Notes under the pieces: model-generated | The model's database searches: none | Told to the model about the DNA's origin: nothing | What the model saw: the letters and a program-made list of their open reading frames with translations, nothing else | Program-made: the position numbers and the translations under genes | Source: Hippasteria phrygiana | Taxonomy: Eukaryota > Echinodermata > Asteroidea > Valvatida > Goniasteridae | Assembly (NCBI GenBank): GCA_037893225.1 | Contig: JAZGUH010000445.1 | Location: forward strand, 620,001-684,000 | Reading direction: 5' to 3' | DNA length: 64,000 bases | Shown here: positions 21,671 through 35,559 of the stretch, one piece after another | How positions within the stretch are numbered: the first letter of the stretch is position 1 | Layout of the letters: every line of letters starts with the position of its first letter

Positions 21671-24600
21671 ATGAAATATCAACCAAATTCAGTAATTTTG
21701 ACATGTATGGATAGCTTAGATCTGGCGCTACATGTTGCAATTATCGGCGGCTTCTTAGAGTTAACACTTGTGGAGAAAATTCAAACCTCGCAATGTTTAT
21801 TTTCTTCCCGGCCACCATCTGTGTGCAGATTACCTTTTATTTATTGCTCCATGCCTGTCAAATTCCCTGGGGTATGGACTTGCTTTACTCATTCATAATT
21901 GCATGAAATATCAACCAAATTCAGTAATTTTGACATGTATGGATAGCTTAGATCTGGCGCTACATGTTGCAATTATCGGCGGCTTCTTAGAGTTAAAACT
22001 TGTGGAGAAAATTCAAACCTCGCAATGTTTATTTTCTTTCCGGCCAACATCTGTGTGCATATTACCTTCTATTTATTGCTCCATGCCTGTCAAATTCCCT
22101 GGGGTATGACTTGCTTTACTCATTGATAATTGCATGAAATATCAGCCAAATTCAGTTATTTCGACATGTATGGATAGCTTAGATCTGGCGCTACATGTTG
22201 CAATTATCGACGGCTTCTTAGAGTTAACACTTGTGGAGAAAATTCAAACCTCGCAATGTTTATTTTCTTCCCGGCCACCATCTGTGTGCAGATTACCTTT
22301 TATTTATTGCTCCATGCCTGTCAAATTCCCTGGGGTATGGACTTGCTTTACTCATTCATAATTGCATGAAATATCAACCAAATTCAGTAATTTTGACATG
22401 TATGGATAGCTTAGATCTGGCGCTACATGTTGCAATTATCGGCGGCTTCTTAGAGTTAAAACTTGTGGAGAAAATTCAAACCTCGCAATGTTTATTTTCT
22501 TTCCGGCCAACATCTGTGTGCATATTACCTTCTATTTATTGCTCCATGCCTGTCAAATTCCCTGGGGTATGACTTGCTTTACTCATTGATAATTGCATGA
22601 AATATCAGCCAAATTCAGTAATTTCGACATGTATGGATAGCTTAGATCTGGCGCTACATGTTGCAATTATCGACGGCTTCTTAGAGTTAACACTTGTGGA
22701 GAAAATTCAAACCTCGCAATGTTTATTTTCTTCCCGGCCACCATCTGTGTGCAGATTACCTTTTATTTATTGCTCCATGCCTGTCAAATTCCCTGGGGTA
22801 TGGACTTGCTTTACTCATTCATAATTGCATGAAATATCAACCAAATTCAGTAATTTTGACATGTATGGATAGCTTAGATCTGGCGCTACATGTTGCAATT
22901 ATCGGCGGCTTCTTAGAGTTAAAACTTGTGGAGAAAATTCAAACCTCGCAATGTTTATTTTCTTTCCGGCCAACATCTGTGTGCATATTACCTTCTATTT
23001 ATTGCTCCATGCCTGTCAAATTCCCTGGGGTATGACTTGCTTTACTCATTCATAATTGCATGAAATATCAACCAAATTCAGTAATTTTGACATGTATGGA
23101 TAGCTTAGATCTGGCGCTACATGTTGCAATTATCGGCGGCTTCTTAGAGTTAAAACTTGTGGAGAAAATTCAAACCTCGCAATGTTTATTTTCTTTCCGG
23201 CCAACATCTGTGTGCATATTACCTTCTATTTATTGCTCCATGCCTGTCAAATTCCCCAGGGTATGACTTGCTTTACTCATTCATAATTGCATGAATTATC
23301 AACCAAATTCACTAATTTTGACATGTATGGATAGCTTAGATCTGGCGCTACATGTTGCAATTATCGGCAGCTTCTTAGAGTTAAAACTTGTGGAGAAAAT
23401 TCAAACCTCGCAATGTTTATTTTCTTTCCGGCCAACATCTGTGTACATGTTACCGTCTATTTATTGCTCCATGCCTGTCAAATTCCCTGGGGTATGGACT
23501 TGCTTTACTCATTCATAATTGCATGAAATATCAACCAAATTCAGTAATTTTGACATGTATGGATAGCTTAGATCTGGCGCTACATGTTGCAATTATCGGC
23601 GGCTTCTTAGAGTTAACACTTGTGGAGAAAATTCAAACCTCGCAATGTTTATTTTCTTCCCGGCCACCATCTGTGTGCAGATTACCTTTTATTTATTGCT
23701 CCATGCCTGTCAAATTCCCTGGGGTATGGACTTGCTTTACTCATTCATAATTGCATGAAATATCAACCAAATTCAGTAATTTTGACATGTATGGATAGCT
23801 TAGATCTGGCGCTACATGTTGCAATTATCGGCGGCTTCTTAGAGTTAAAACTTGTGGAGAAAATTCAAACCTCGCAATGTTTATTTTCTTTCCGGCCAAC
23901 ATCTGTGTGCATATTACCTTCTATTTATTGCTCCATGCCTGTCAAATTCCCTGGGGTATGACTTGCTTTACTCATTGATAATTGCATGAAATATCAGCCA
24001 AATTCAGTTATTTCGACATGTATGGATAGCTTAGATCTGGCGCTACATGTTGCAATTATCGACGGCTTCTTAGAGTTAACACTTGTGGAGAAAATTCAAA
24101 CCTCGCAATGTTTATTTTCTTCCCGGCCACCATCTGTGTGCAGATTACCTTTTATTTATTGCTCCATGCCTGTCAAATTCCCTGGGGTATGGACTTGCTT
24201 TACTCATTCATAATTGCATGAAATATCAACCAAATTCAGTAATTTTGACATGTATGGATAGCTTAGATCTGGCGCTACATGTTGCAATTATCGGCGGCTT
24301 CTTAGAGTTAAAACTTGTGGAGAAAATTCAAACCTCGCAATGTTTATTTTCTTTCCGGCCAACATCTGTGTGCATATTACCTTCTATTTATTGCTCCATG
24401 CCTGTCAAATTCCCTGGGGTATGACTTGCTTTACTCATTGATAATTGCATGAAATATCAGCCAAATTCAGTAATTTCGACATGTATGGATAGCTTAGATC
24501 TGGCGCTACATGTTGCAATTATCGACGGCTTCTTAGAGTTAACACTTGTGGAGAAAATTCAAACCTCGCAATGTTTATTTTCTTCCCGGCCACCATCTGT

Positions 24601-25374
24601 GTGCAGATTACCTTTTATTTATTGCTCCATGCCTGTCAAATTCCCTGGGGTATGGACTTGCTTTACTCATTCATAATTGCATGAAATATCAACCAAATTC
24701 AGTAATTTTGACATGTATGGATAGCTTAGATCTGGCGCTACATGTTGCAATTATCGGCGGCTTCTTAGAGTTAAAACTTGTGGAGAAAATTCAAACCTCG
24801 CAATGTTTATTTTCTTTCCGGCCAACATCTGTGTGCATATTACCTTCTATTTATTGCTCCATGCCTGTCAAATTCCCTGGGGTATGACTTGCTTTACTCA
24901 TTCATAATTGCATGAAATATCAACCAAATTCAGAAATTTTGACATGTATGGATAGCTTAGATCTGGCGCTACATGTTGCAATTATCGGCGGCTTCTTAGA
25001 GTTAAAACTTGTGGAGAAAATTCAAACCTCGCAATGTTTATTTTCTTTCCGGCCAACATCTGTGTGCATATTACCTTCTATGTATTGCTCCATGCCTGTC
25101 AAATTCCCTGGGGTATGACTTGCTTTACTCATTGATAATTGCATGAAATATCAACCAAATTCAGTAATTTTGACATGTATGGATAGCTTAGATCTGGCGC
25201 TACATGTTGCAATTATCGGCAGCTTCTTAGAGTTAAAACTTGTGGAGAAAATTCAAACCTCGCAATGTTTATTTTCTTTCCGGCCAACATCTGTGTACAT
25301 GTTACCGTCTATTTATTGCTCCATGCCTGTCAAATTCCCTGGGGTATGGACTTGCTTTACTCATTCATAATTGC
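21671..25374 (+). repeat. Tandem pair of an 8-monomer HOR (1852 bp)
   Basis: Copy 1 (21671-23522) is b-c-d-c-d-c then a c-like unit ending CCCCAGGG (23060), then a. Copy 2 (23523-25374) is b-c-d-c-d-c-e then an f/a chimera (25143). The first d of each copy carries T24, confirming common descent. The e at 24912 has CAGAAATTTTG. Confidence 0.88.
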
Positions 25375-27225
25375 ATGAAATATCAACCAAATTCAGTAAT
25401 TTTGACATGTATGGATAGCTTAGATCTGGCGCTACATGTTGCAATTATCGGCGGCTTCTTAGAGTTAACACTTGTGGAGAAAATTCAAACCTCGCAATGT
25501 TTATTTTCTTCCCGGCCACCATCTGTGTGCAGATTACCTTTTATTTATTGCTCCATGCCTGTCAAATTCCCTGGGGTATGGACTTGCTTTACTCATTCAT
25601 AATTGCATGAAATATCAACCAAATTCAGTAATTTTGACATGTATGGATAGCTTAGATCTGGCGCTACATGTTGCAATTATCGGCGGCTTCTTAGAGTTAA
25701 AACTTGTGGAGAAAATTCAAACCTCGCAATGTTTATTTTCTTTCCGGCCAACATCTGTGTGCATATTACCTTCTATTTATTGCTCCATGCCTGTCAAATT
25801 CCCTGGGGTATGACTTGCTTTACTCATTGATAATTGCATGAAATATCAGCCAAATTCAGTTATTTCGACATGTATGGATAGCTTAGATCTGGCGCTACAT
25901 GTTGCAATTATCGACGGCTTCTTAGAGTTAACACTTGTGGAGAAAATTCAAACCTCGCAATGTTTATTTTCTTTCCGGCCAACATCTGTGTGCATATTAC
26001 CTTCTATTTATTGCTCCATGCCTGTCAAATTCCCTGGGGTATGACTTGCTTTACTCATTGATAATTGCATGAAATATCAGCCAAATTCAGTTATTTCGAC
26101 ATGTATGGATAGCTTAGATCTGGCGCTACATGTTGCAATTATCGGCGGCTTCTTAGAGTTAAAACTTGTGGAGAAAATTCAAACCTCGCAATGTTTATTT
26201 TCTTTCCGGCCAACATCTGTGTGCATATTACCTTCTATGTATTGCTCCATGCCTGTCAAATTCCCTGGGGTATGACTTGCTTTACTCATTGATAATTGCA
26301 TGAAATATCAACCAAATTCAGTAATTTTGACATGTATGGATAGCTTAGATCTGGCGCTACATGTTGCAATTATCGACGGCTTCTTAGAGTTAAAACGTGT
26401 GGAGAAAATTCAAACCTGGCAATGTTTATTTTCTTTCCGGCCAACATCTGTGTACATATTACCTTCTATTTATTGCTCCATGCCTGTCAAATTCCCTAGG
26501 GTATGACTTGCTTTACTCATTCATAATTGCATGAATTATCAACCAAATTCACTAATTTTGACATGTATGGATAGCTTAGATCTGGCGCTACATGTTGCAA
26601 TTATCGGCAGCTTCTTAGAGTTAAAACTTGTGGAGAAAATTCAAACCTCGCAATGTTTATTTTCTTTCCGGCCAACATCTGTGTACATGTTACCGTCTAT
26701 TTATTGCTCCATGCCTGTCAAATTCCCTGGGGTATGGACTTGCTTTACTCATTCATAATTGCATGAAATATCAACCAAATTCAGTAATTTTGACATGTAT
26801 GGATAGCTTAGATCTGGCGCTACATGTTGCAATTATCGGCGGCTTCTTAGAGTTAACACTTGTGGAGAAAATTCAAACCTCGCAATGTTTATTTTCTTCC
26901 CGGCCACCATCTGTGTGCAGATTACCTTTTATTTATTGCTCCATGCCTGTCAAATTCCCTGGGGTATGGACTTGCTTTACTCATTCATAATTGCATGAAA
27001 TATCAACCAAATTCAGTAATTTTGACATGTATGGATAGCTTAGATCTGGCGCTACATGTTGCAATTATCGGCGGCTTCTTAGAGTTAAAACTTGTGGAGA
27101 AAATTCAAACCTCGCAATGTTTATTTTCTTTCCGGCCAACATCTGTGTGCATATTACCTTCTATTTATTGCTCCATGCCTGTCAAATTCCCTGGGGTATG
27201 ACTTGCTTTACTCATTGATAATTGC
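25375..27225 (+). repeat. Irregular stretch with two d-headed chimeras
   Basis: Starts are 25375 b, 25607 c, 25838 d/c chimera, 26069 d/e chimera, 26300 f (with CCTGGCAATG, a g-like base at 119), 26531 a, 26763 b and 26995 c. The 25838 unit has the d head through C95, then the Q half. The 26069 unit has the d head only through C29, then G77, A95 and the e tail. Confidence 0.86.
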
Positions 27226-29077
27226 ATGAAATATCAGCCAAATTCAGTAATTTCGACATGTATGGATAGCTTAGATCTGGCGCTACATGTTGCAATTATC
27301 GACGGCTTCTTAGAGTTAACACTTGTGGAGAAAATTCAAACCTCGCAATGTTTATTTTCTTCCCGGCCACCATCTGTGTGCAGATTACCTTTTATTTATT
27401 GCTCCATGCCTGTCAAATTCCCTGGGGTATGGACTTGCTTTACTCATTCATAATTGCATGAAATATCAACCAAATTCAGTAATTTTGACATGTATGGATA
27501 GCTTAGATCTGGCGCTACATGTTGCAATTATCGGCGGCTTCTTAGAGTTAAAACTTGTGGAGAAAATTCAAACCTCGCAATGTTTATTTTCTTTCCGGCC
27601 AACATCTGTGTGCATATTACCTTCTATTTATTGCTCCATGCCTGTCAAATTCCCTGGGGTATGACTTGCTTTACTCATTCATAATTGCATGAAATATCAA
27701 CCAAATTCAGTAATTTTGACATGTATGGATAGCTTAGATCTGGCGCTACATGTTGCAATTATCGGCGGCTTCTTAGAGTTAACACTTGTGGAGAAAATTC
27801 AAACCTCGCAATGTTTATTTTCTTCCCGGCCACCATCTGTGTGCAGATTACCTTTTATTTATTGCTCCATGCCTGTCAAATTCCCTGGGGTATGGACTTG
27901 CTTTACTCATTCATAATTGCATGAAATATCAACCAAATTCAGTAATTTTGACATGTATGGATAGCTTAGATCTGGCGCTACATGTTGCAATTATCGGCGG
28001 CTTCTGAGAGTTAAAACTTGTGGAGAAAATTCAAACCTCGCAATGTTTATTTTCTTTCCGGCCAACATCTGTGTGCATATTACCTTCTATTTATTGCTCC
28101 ATGCCTGTCAAATTCCCTGGGGTATGACTTGCTTTACTCATTCATAATTGCATAAAATATCAACCAAATTCAGTAATTTTGACATGTATGGATAGCTTAG
28201 ATCTGGCGCTACATGTTGCAATTATCGGCGGCTTCTTAGAGTTAAAACTTGTGGAGAAAATTCAAACCTCGCAATGTTTATTTTCTTTCCGGCCAACATC
28301 TGTGTACATGTTACCGTCTATTTATTGCTCCATGCCTGTCAAATTCCCTGGGGTATGGACTTGCTTTACTCATTCATAATTGCATGAAATATCAACCAAA
28401 TTCAGTAATTTTGACATGTATGGATAGCTTAGATCTGGCGCTACATGTTGCAATTATCGGCGGCTTCTTAGAGTTAACACTTGTGGAGAAAATTCAAACC
28501 TCGCAATGTTTATTTTCTTCCCGGCCACCATCTGTGTGCAGATTACCTTTTATTTATTGCTCCATGCCTGTCAAATTCCCTGGGGTATGGACTTGCTTTA
28601 CTCATTCATAATTGCATGAAATATCAACCAAATTCAGTAATTTTGACATGTATGGATAGCTTAGATCTGGCGCTACATGTTGCAATTATCGGCGGCTTCT
28701 TAGAGTTAAAACTTGTGGAGAAAATTCAAACCTCGCAATGTTTATTTTCTTTCCGGCCAACATCTGTGTGCATATTACCTTCTATTTATTGCTCCATGCC
28801 TGTCAAATTCCCTGGGGTATGACTTGCTTTACTCATTCATAATTGCACGAAATATCAACCAAATTCAGTAATTTTGACATGTATGGATAGCTTAGATCTG
28901 GCGCTACATGTTGCAATTATCGGCGGCTTCTTAGAGTTAAAACTTGTGGAAAAAATTCAAACCTCGCAATGTTTATTTTCTTCCCGGCCACCATCTGTGT
29001 GCAGATTACCTTTTATTTATTGCTCCATGCCTGTCAAATTCCCTGGGGTATGACTTGCTTTACTCATTGATAATTGC
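27226..29077 (+). repeat. d-c-b-i-h0-b-c block, first of three copies, plus an unusual unit
   Basis: Starts are 27226 d, 27458 c, 27689 b, 27921 i, 28152 h0, 28384 b, 28616 c and 28847. Unit h0 has GCATAAAATATC (position 3 G-to-A), found only at 28152, 31624 and 38106. The seven-unit order d-c-b-i-h0-b-c recurs at 30698-32318 (offset 3472) and 37180-38800. The unit at 28847 has GCACGAAAT, A105 (GTGGAAAAAATTC), the P half and no extra G. Confidence 0.88.
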
Positions 29078-32000
29078 ATGAAATATCAGCCAAATTCAGT
29101 TATTTCGACATGTATGGATAGCTTAGATCTGGCGCTACATGTTGCAATTATCGACGGCTTCTTAGAGTTAACACTTGTGGAGAAAATTCAAACCTCGCAA
29201 TGTTTATTTTCTTTCCGGCCAACATCTGTGTGCATATTACCTTCTATTTATTGCTCCATGCCTGTCAAATTCCCTGGGGTATGACTTGCTTTACTCATTG
29301 ATAATTGCATGAAATATCAGCCAAATTCAGTTATTTCGACATGTATGGATAGCTTAGATCTGGCGCTACATGTTGCAATTATCGACGGCTTCTTAGAGTT
29401 AACACTTGTGGAGAAAATTCAAACCTCGCAATGTTTATTTTCTTCCCGGCCACCATCTGTGTGCAGATTACCTTTTATTTATTGCTCCATGCCTGTCAAA
29501 TTCCCTGGGGTATGGACTTGCTTTACTCATTCATAATTGCATGAAATATCAACCAAATTCAGTAATTTTGACATGTATGGATAGCTTAGATCTGGCGCTA
29601 CATGTTGCAATTATCGGCGGCTTCTTAGAGTTAAAACTTGTGGAGAAAATTCAAACCTCGCAATGTTTATTTTCTTTCCGGCCAACATCTGTGTGCATAT
29701 TACCTTCTATGTATTGCTCCATGCCTGTCAAATTCCCTGGGGTATGACTTGCTTTACTCATTGATAATTGCATGAAATATCAACCAAATTCAGTAATTTT
29801 GACATGTATGGATAGCTTAGATCTGGCGCTACATGTTGCAATTATCGACGGCTTCTTAGAGTTAAAACGTGTGGAGAAAATTCAAACCTCGCAATGTTTA
29901 TTTTCTTTCCGGCCAACATCTGTGTACATATTACCTTCTATTTATTGCTCCATGCCTGTCAAATTCCCTAGGGTATGACTTGCTTTACTCATTCATAATT
30001 GCATGAATTATCAACCAAATTCACTAATTTTGACATGTATGGATAGCTTAGATCTGGCGCTACATGTTGCAATTATCGGCAGCTTCTTAGAGTTAAAACT
30101 TGTGGAGAAAATTCAAACCTCGCAATGTTTATTTTCTTTCCGGCCAACATCTGTGTACATGTTACCGTCTATTTATTGCTCCATGCCTGTCAAATTCCCT
30201 GGGGTATGGACTTGCTTTACTCATTCATAATTGCATGAAATATCAACCAAATTCAGTAATTTTGACATGTATGGATAGCTTAGATCTGGCGCTACATGTT
30301 GCAATTATCGGCGGCTTCTAAGAGTTAACACTTGTGGAGAAAATTCAAACCTCGCAATGTTTATTTTCTTCCCGGCCACCATCTGTGTGCAGATTACCTT
30401 TTATTTATTGCTCCATGCCTGTCAAATTCCCTGGGGTATGGACTTGCTTTACTCATTCATAATTGCATGAAATATCAACCAAATTCAGTAATGTTGACAT
30501 GTATGGATAGCTTAGATCTGGCGCTACATGTTGCAATTATCGGCGGCTTCTTAGAGTTAAAACTTGTGGAGAAAATTCAAACCTCGCAATGTTTATTTTC
30601 TTTCCGGCCAACATCTGTGTGCATATTACCTTCTATTTATTGCTCCATGCCTGTCAAATTCCCTGGGGTATGACTTGCTTTACTCATTGATAATTGCATG
30701 AAATATCAGCCAAATTCAGTAATTTCGACATGTATGGATAGCTTAGATCTGGCGCTACATGTTGCAATTATCGACGGCTTCTTAGAGTTAACACTTGTGG
30801 AGAAAATTCAAACCTCGCAATGTTTATTTTCTTCCCGGCCACCATCTGTGTGCAGATTACCTTTTATTTATTGCTCCATGCCTGTCAAATTCCCTGGGGT
30901 ATGGACTTGCTTTACTCATTCATAATTGCATGAAATATCAACCAAATTCAGTAATTTTGACATGTATGGATAGCTTAGATCTGGCGCTACATGTTGCAAT
31001 TATCGGCGGCTTCTTAGAGTTAAAACTTGTGGAGAAAATTCAAACCTCGCAATGTTTATTTTCTTTCCGGCCAACATCTGTGTGCATATTACCTTCTATT
31101 TATTGCTCCATGCCTGTCAAATTCCCTGGGGTATGACTTGCTTTACTCATTCATAATTGCATGAAATATCAACCAAATTCAGTAATTTTGACATGTATGG
31201 ATAGCTTAGATCTGGCGCTACATGTTGCAATTATCGGCGGCTTCTTAGAGTTAACACTTGTGGAGAAAATTCAAACCTCGCAATGTTTATTTTCTTCCCG
31301 GCCACCATCTGTGTGCAGATTACCTTTTATTTATTGCTCCATGCCTGTCAAATTCCCTGGGGTATGGACTTGCTTTACTCATTCATAATTGCATGAAATA
31401 TCAACCAAATTCAGTAATTTTGACATGTATGGATAGCTTAGATCTGGCGCTACATGTTGCAATTATCGGCGGCTTCTGAGAGTTAAAACTTGTGGAGAAA
31501 ATTCAAACCTCGCAATGTTTATTTTCTTTCCGGCCAACATCTGTGTGCATATTACCTTCTATTTATTGCTCCATGCCTGTCAAATTCCCTGGGGTATGAC
31601 TTGCTTTACTCATTCATAATTGCATAAAATATCAACCAAATTCAGTAATTTTGACATGTATGGATAGCTTAGATCTGGCGCTACATGTTGCAATTATCGG
31701 CGGCTTCTTAGAGTTAAAACTTGTGGAGAAAATTCAAACCTCGCAATGTTTATTTTCTTTCCGGCCAACATCTGTGTACATGTTACCGTCTATTTATTGC
31801 TCCATGCCTGTCAAATTCCCTGGGGTATGGACTTGCTTTACTCATTCATAATTGCATGAAATATCAACCAAATTCAGTAATTTTGACATGTATGGATAGC
31901 TTAGATCTGGCGCTACATGTTGCAATTATCGGCGGCTTCTTAGAGTTAACACTTGTGGAGAAAATTCAAACCTCGCAATGTTTATTTTCTTCCCGGCCAC

Positions 32001-33476
32001 CATCTGTGTGCAGATTACCTTTTATTTATTGCTCCATGCCTGTCAAATTCCCTGGGGTATGGACTTGCTTTACTCATTCATAATTGCATGAAATATCAAC
32101 CAAATTCAGTAATTTTGACATGTATGGATAGCTTAGATCTGGCGCTACATGTTGCAATTATCGGCGGCTTCTTAGAGTTAAAACTTGTGGAGAAAATTCA
32201 AACCTCGCAATGTTTATTTTCTTTCCGGCCAACATCTGTGTGCATATTACCTTCTATTTATTGCTCCATGCCTGTCAAATTCCCTGGGGTATGACTTGCT
32301 TTACTCATTCATAATTGCATGAAATATCAACCAAATTCAGTAATTTTGACATGTATGGATAGCTTAGATCTGGCGCTACATGTTGCAATTATCGGCGGCT
32401 TCTTAGAGTTAAAACTTGTGGAAAAAATTCAAACCTCGCAATGTTTATTTTCTTCCCGGCCACCATCTGTGTGCAGATTACCTTTTATTTATTGCTCCAT
32501 GCCTGTCAAATTCCCTGGGGTATGGACTTGCTTTACTCATTCATAATTGCATGAAATATCAACCAAATTCAGTAATTTTGACATGTATGGATAGCTTAGA
32601 TCTGGCGCTACATGTTGCAATTATCGACGGCTTCTTAGAGTTAAAACGTGTGGAGAAAATTCAAACCTCGCAATGTTTATTTTCTTTCCGGCCAACATCT
32701 GTGTACATATTACCTTCTATTTATTGCTCCATGCCTGTCAAATTCCCTAGGGTATGACTTGCTTTACTCATTCATAATTGCATGAATTATCAACCAAATT
32801 CACTAATTTTGACATGTATGGATAGCTTAGATCTGGCGCTACATGTTGCAATTATCGGCAGCTTCTTAGAGTTAAAACTTGTGGAGAAAATTCAAACCTC
32901 GCAATGTTTATTTTCTTTCCGGCCAACATCTGTGTACATGTTACCGTCTATTTATTGCTCCATGCCTGTCAAATTCCCTGGGGTATGGACTTGCTTTACT
33001 CATTCATAATTGCATGAAATATCAACCAAATTCAGTAATTTTGACATGTATGGATAGCTTAGATCTGGCGCTACATGTTGCAATTATCGGCGGCTTCTTA
33101 GAGTTAACACTTGTGGAGAAAATTCAAACCTCGCAATGTTTATTTTCTTCCCGGCCACCATCTGTGTGCAGATTACCTTTTATTTATTGCTCCATGCCTG
33201 TCAAATTCCCTGGGGTATGGACTTGCTTTACTCATTCATAATTGCATGAAATATCAACCAAATTCAGTAATTTTGACATGTATGGATAGCTTAGATCTGG
33301 CGCTACATGTTGCAATTATCGGCGGCTTCTTAGAGTTAAAACTTGTGGAGAAAATTCAAACCTCGCAATGTTTATTTTCTTTCCGGCCAACATCTGTGTG
33401 CATATTACCTTCTATTTATTGCTCCATGCCTGTCAAATTCCCTGGGGTATGACTTGCTTTACTCATTGATAATTGC
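29078..33476 (+). repeat. 19-monomer segment (4399 bp), copy 1 of a displaced duplication
   Basis: The order is d/c, d, e, f, a, b, c, d, c, b, i, h0, b, c, k, f, a, b, c. It recurs with constant offset 6482 at 35560-39958. Private changes in this copy include CTTCTAAGAG (near 30320) and AATGTTGAC (near 30493). The d at 29309 has CAGTTATTTCG. Confidence 0.9.
32319..32550 (+). repeat. Exemplar of monomer variant k (232 bp)
   Basis: Variant k has A105 (GTGGAAAAAATTC) with A95, the P half and the extra G. It is seen at 32319, 38801, 40190 and 43895 (the last with G12), in each case directly before f. The related unit at 28847 lacks the extra G. Confidence 0.87.
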
Positions 33477-35559
33477 ATGAAATATCAGCCAAATTCAGTA
33501 ATTTCGACATGTATGGATAGCTTAGATCTGGCGCTACATGTTGCAATTATCGACGGCTTCTTAGAGTTAACACTTGTGGAGAAAATTCAAACCTCGCAAT
33601 GTTTATTTTCTTCCCGGCCACCATCTGTGTGCAGATTACCTTTTATTTATTGCTCCATGCCTGTCAAATTCCCTGGGGTATGGACTTGCTTTACTCATTC
33701 ATAATTGCATGAAATATCAACCAAATTCAGTAATTTTGACATGTATGGATAGCTTAGATCTGGCGCTACATGTTGCAATTATCGGCGGCTTCTTAGAGTT
33801 AAAACTTGTGGAGAAAATTCAAACCTCGCAATGTTTATTTTCTTTCCGGCCAACATCTGTGTGCATATTACCTTCTATTTATTGCTCCATGCCTGTCAAA
33901 TTCCCTGGGGTATGACTTGCTTTACTCATTCATAATTGCATGAAATATCAACCAAATTCAGTAATTTTGACATGTATGGATAGCTTAGATCTGGCGCTAC
34001 ATGTTGCAATTATCGGCGGCTTCTTAGAGTTAAAACTTGTGGAGAAAATTCAAACCTCGCAATGTTTATTTTCTTTCCGGCCAACATCTGTGTGCATATT
34101 ACCTTCTATGTATTGCTCCATGCCTGTCAAATTCCCTGGGGTATGACTTGCTTTACTCATTGATAATTGCATGAAATATCAACCAAATTCAGTAATTTTG
34201 ACATGTATGGATAGCTTAGATCTGGCGCTACATGTTGCAATTATCGGCAGCTTCTTAGAGTTAAAACTTGTGGAGAAAATTCAAACCTCGCAATGTTTAT
34301 TTTCTTTCCGGCCAACATCTGTGTACATGTTACCGTCTATTTATTGCTCCATGCCTGTCAAATTCCCTGGGGTATGGACTTGCTTTACTCATTCATAATT
34401 GCATGAAATATCAACCAAATTCAGTAATTTTGACATGTATGGATAGCTTAGATCTGGCGCTACATGTTGCAATTATCGGCGGCTTCTTAGAGTTAAAACT
34501 TGTGGAGAAAATTCAAACCTCGCAATGTTTATTTTCTTTCCGGCCAACATCTGTGTGCATATTACCTTCTATGTATTGCTCCATGCCTGTCAAATTCCCT
34601 GGGGTATGACTTGCTTTACTCATTGATAATTGCATGAAATATCAACCAAATTCAGTAATTTTGACATGTATGGATAGCTTAGATCTGGCGCTACATGTTG
34701 CAATTATCGACGGCTTCTTAGAGTTAAAACGTGTGGAGAAAATTCAAACCTCGCAATGTTTATTTTCTTTCCGGCCAACATCTGTGTACATATTACCTTC
34801 TATTTATTGCTCCATGCCTGTCAAATTCCCTAGGGTATGACTTGCTTTACTCATTCATAATTGCATGAATTATCAACCAAATTCACTAATTTTGACATGT
34901 ATGGATAGCTTAGATCTGGCGCTACATGTTGCAATTATCGGCAGCTTCTTAGAGTTAAAACTTGTGGAGAAAATTCAAACCTCGCAATGTTTATTTTCTT
35001 TCCGGCCAACATCTGTGTACATGTTACCGTCTATTTATTGCTCCATGCCTGTCAAATTCCCTGGGGTATGGACTTGCTTTACTCATTCATAATTGCATGA
35101 AATATCAACCAAATTCAGTAATTTTGACATGTATGGATAGCTTAGATCTGGCGCTACATGTTGCAATTATCGGCGGCTTCTTAGAGTTAACACTTGTGGA
35201 GAAAATTCAAACCTCGCAATGTTTATTTTCTTCCCGGCCACCATCTGTGTGCAGATTACCTTTTATTTATTGCTCCATGCCTGTCAAATTCCCTGGGGTA
35301 TGGACTTGCTTTACTCATTCATAATTGCATGAAATATCAACCAAATTCAGTAATTTTGACATGTATGGATAGCTTAGATCTGGCGCTACATGTTGCAATT
35401 ATCGGCGGCTTCTTAGAGTTAAAACTTGTGGAGAAAATTCAAACCTCGCAATGTTTATTTTCTTTCCGGCCAACATCTGTGTGCATATTACCTTCTATTT
35501 ATTGCTCCATGCCTGTCAAATTCCCTGGGGTATGACTTGCTTTACTCATTGATAATTGC
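33477..35559 (+). repeat. Spacer between the two 19-mer copies: d-c-e-f/a-e-f-a-b-c
   Basis: Starts are 33477 d, 33709 c, 33940 e, 34171 f/a chimera, 34403 e, 34634 f, 34865 a, 35097 b and 35329 c. These nine monomers separate the duplicated segments, so the 6482-bp offset equals 28 monomers (19 + 9). Confidence 0.88.
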
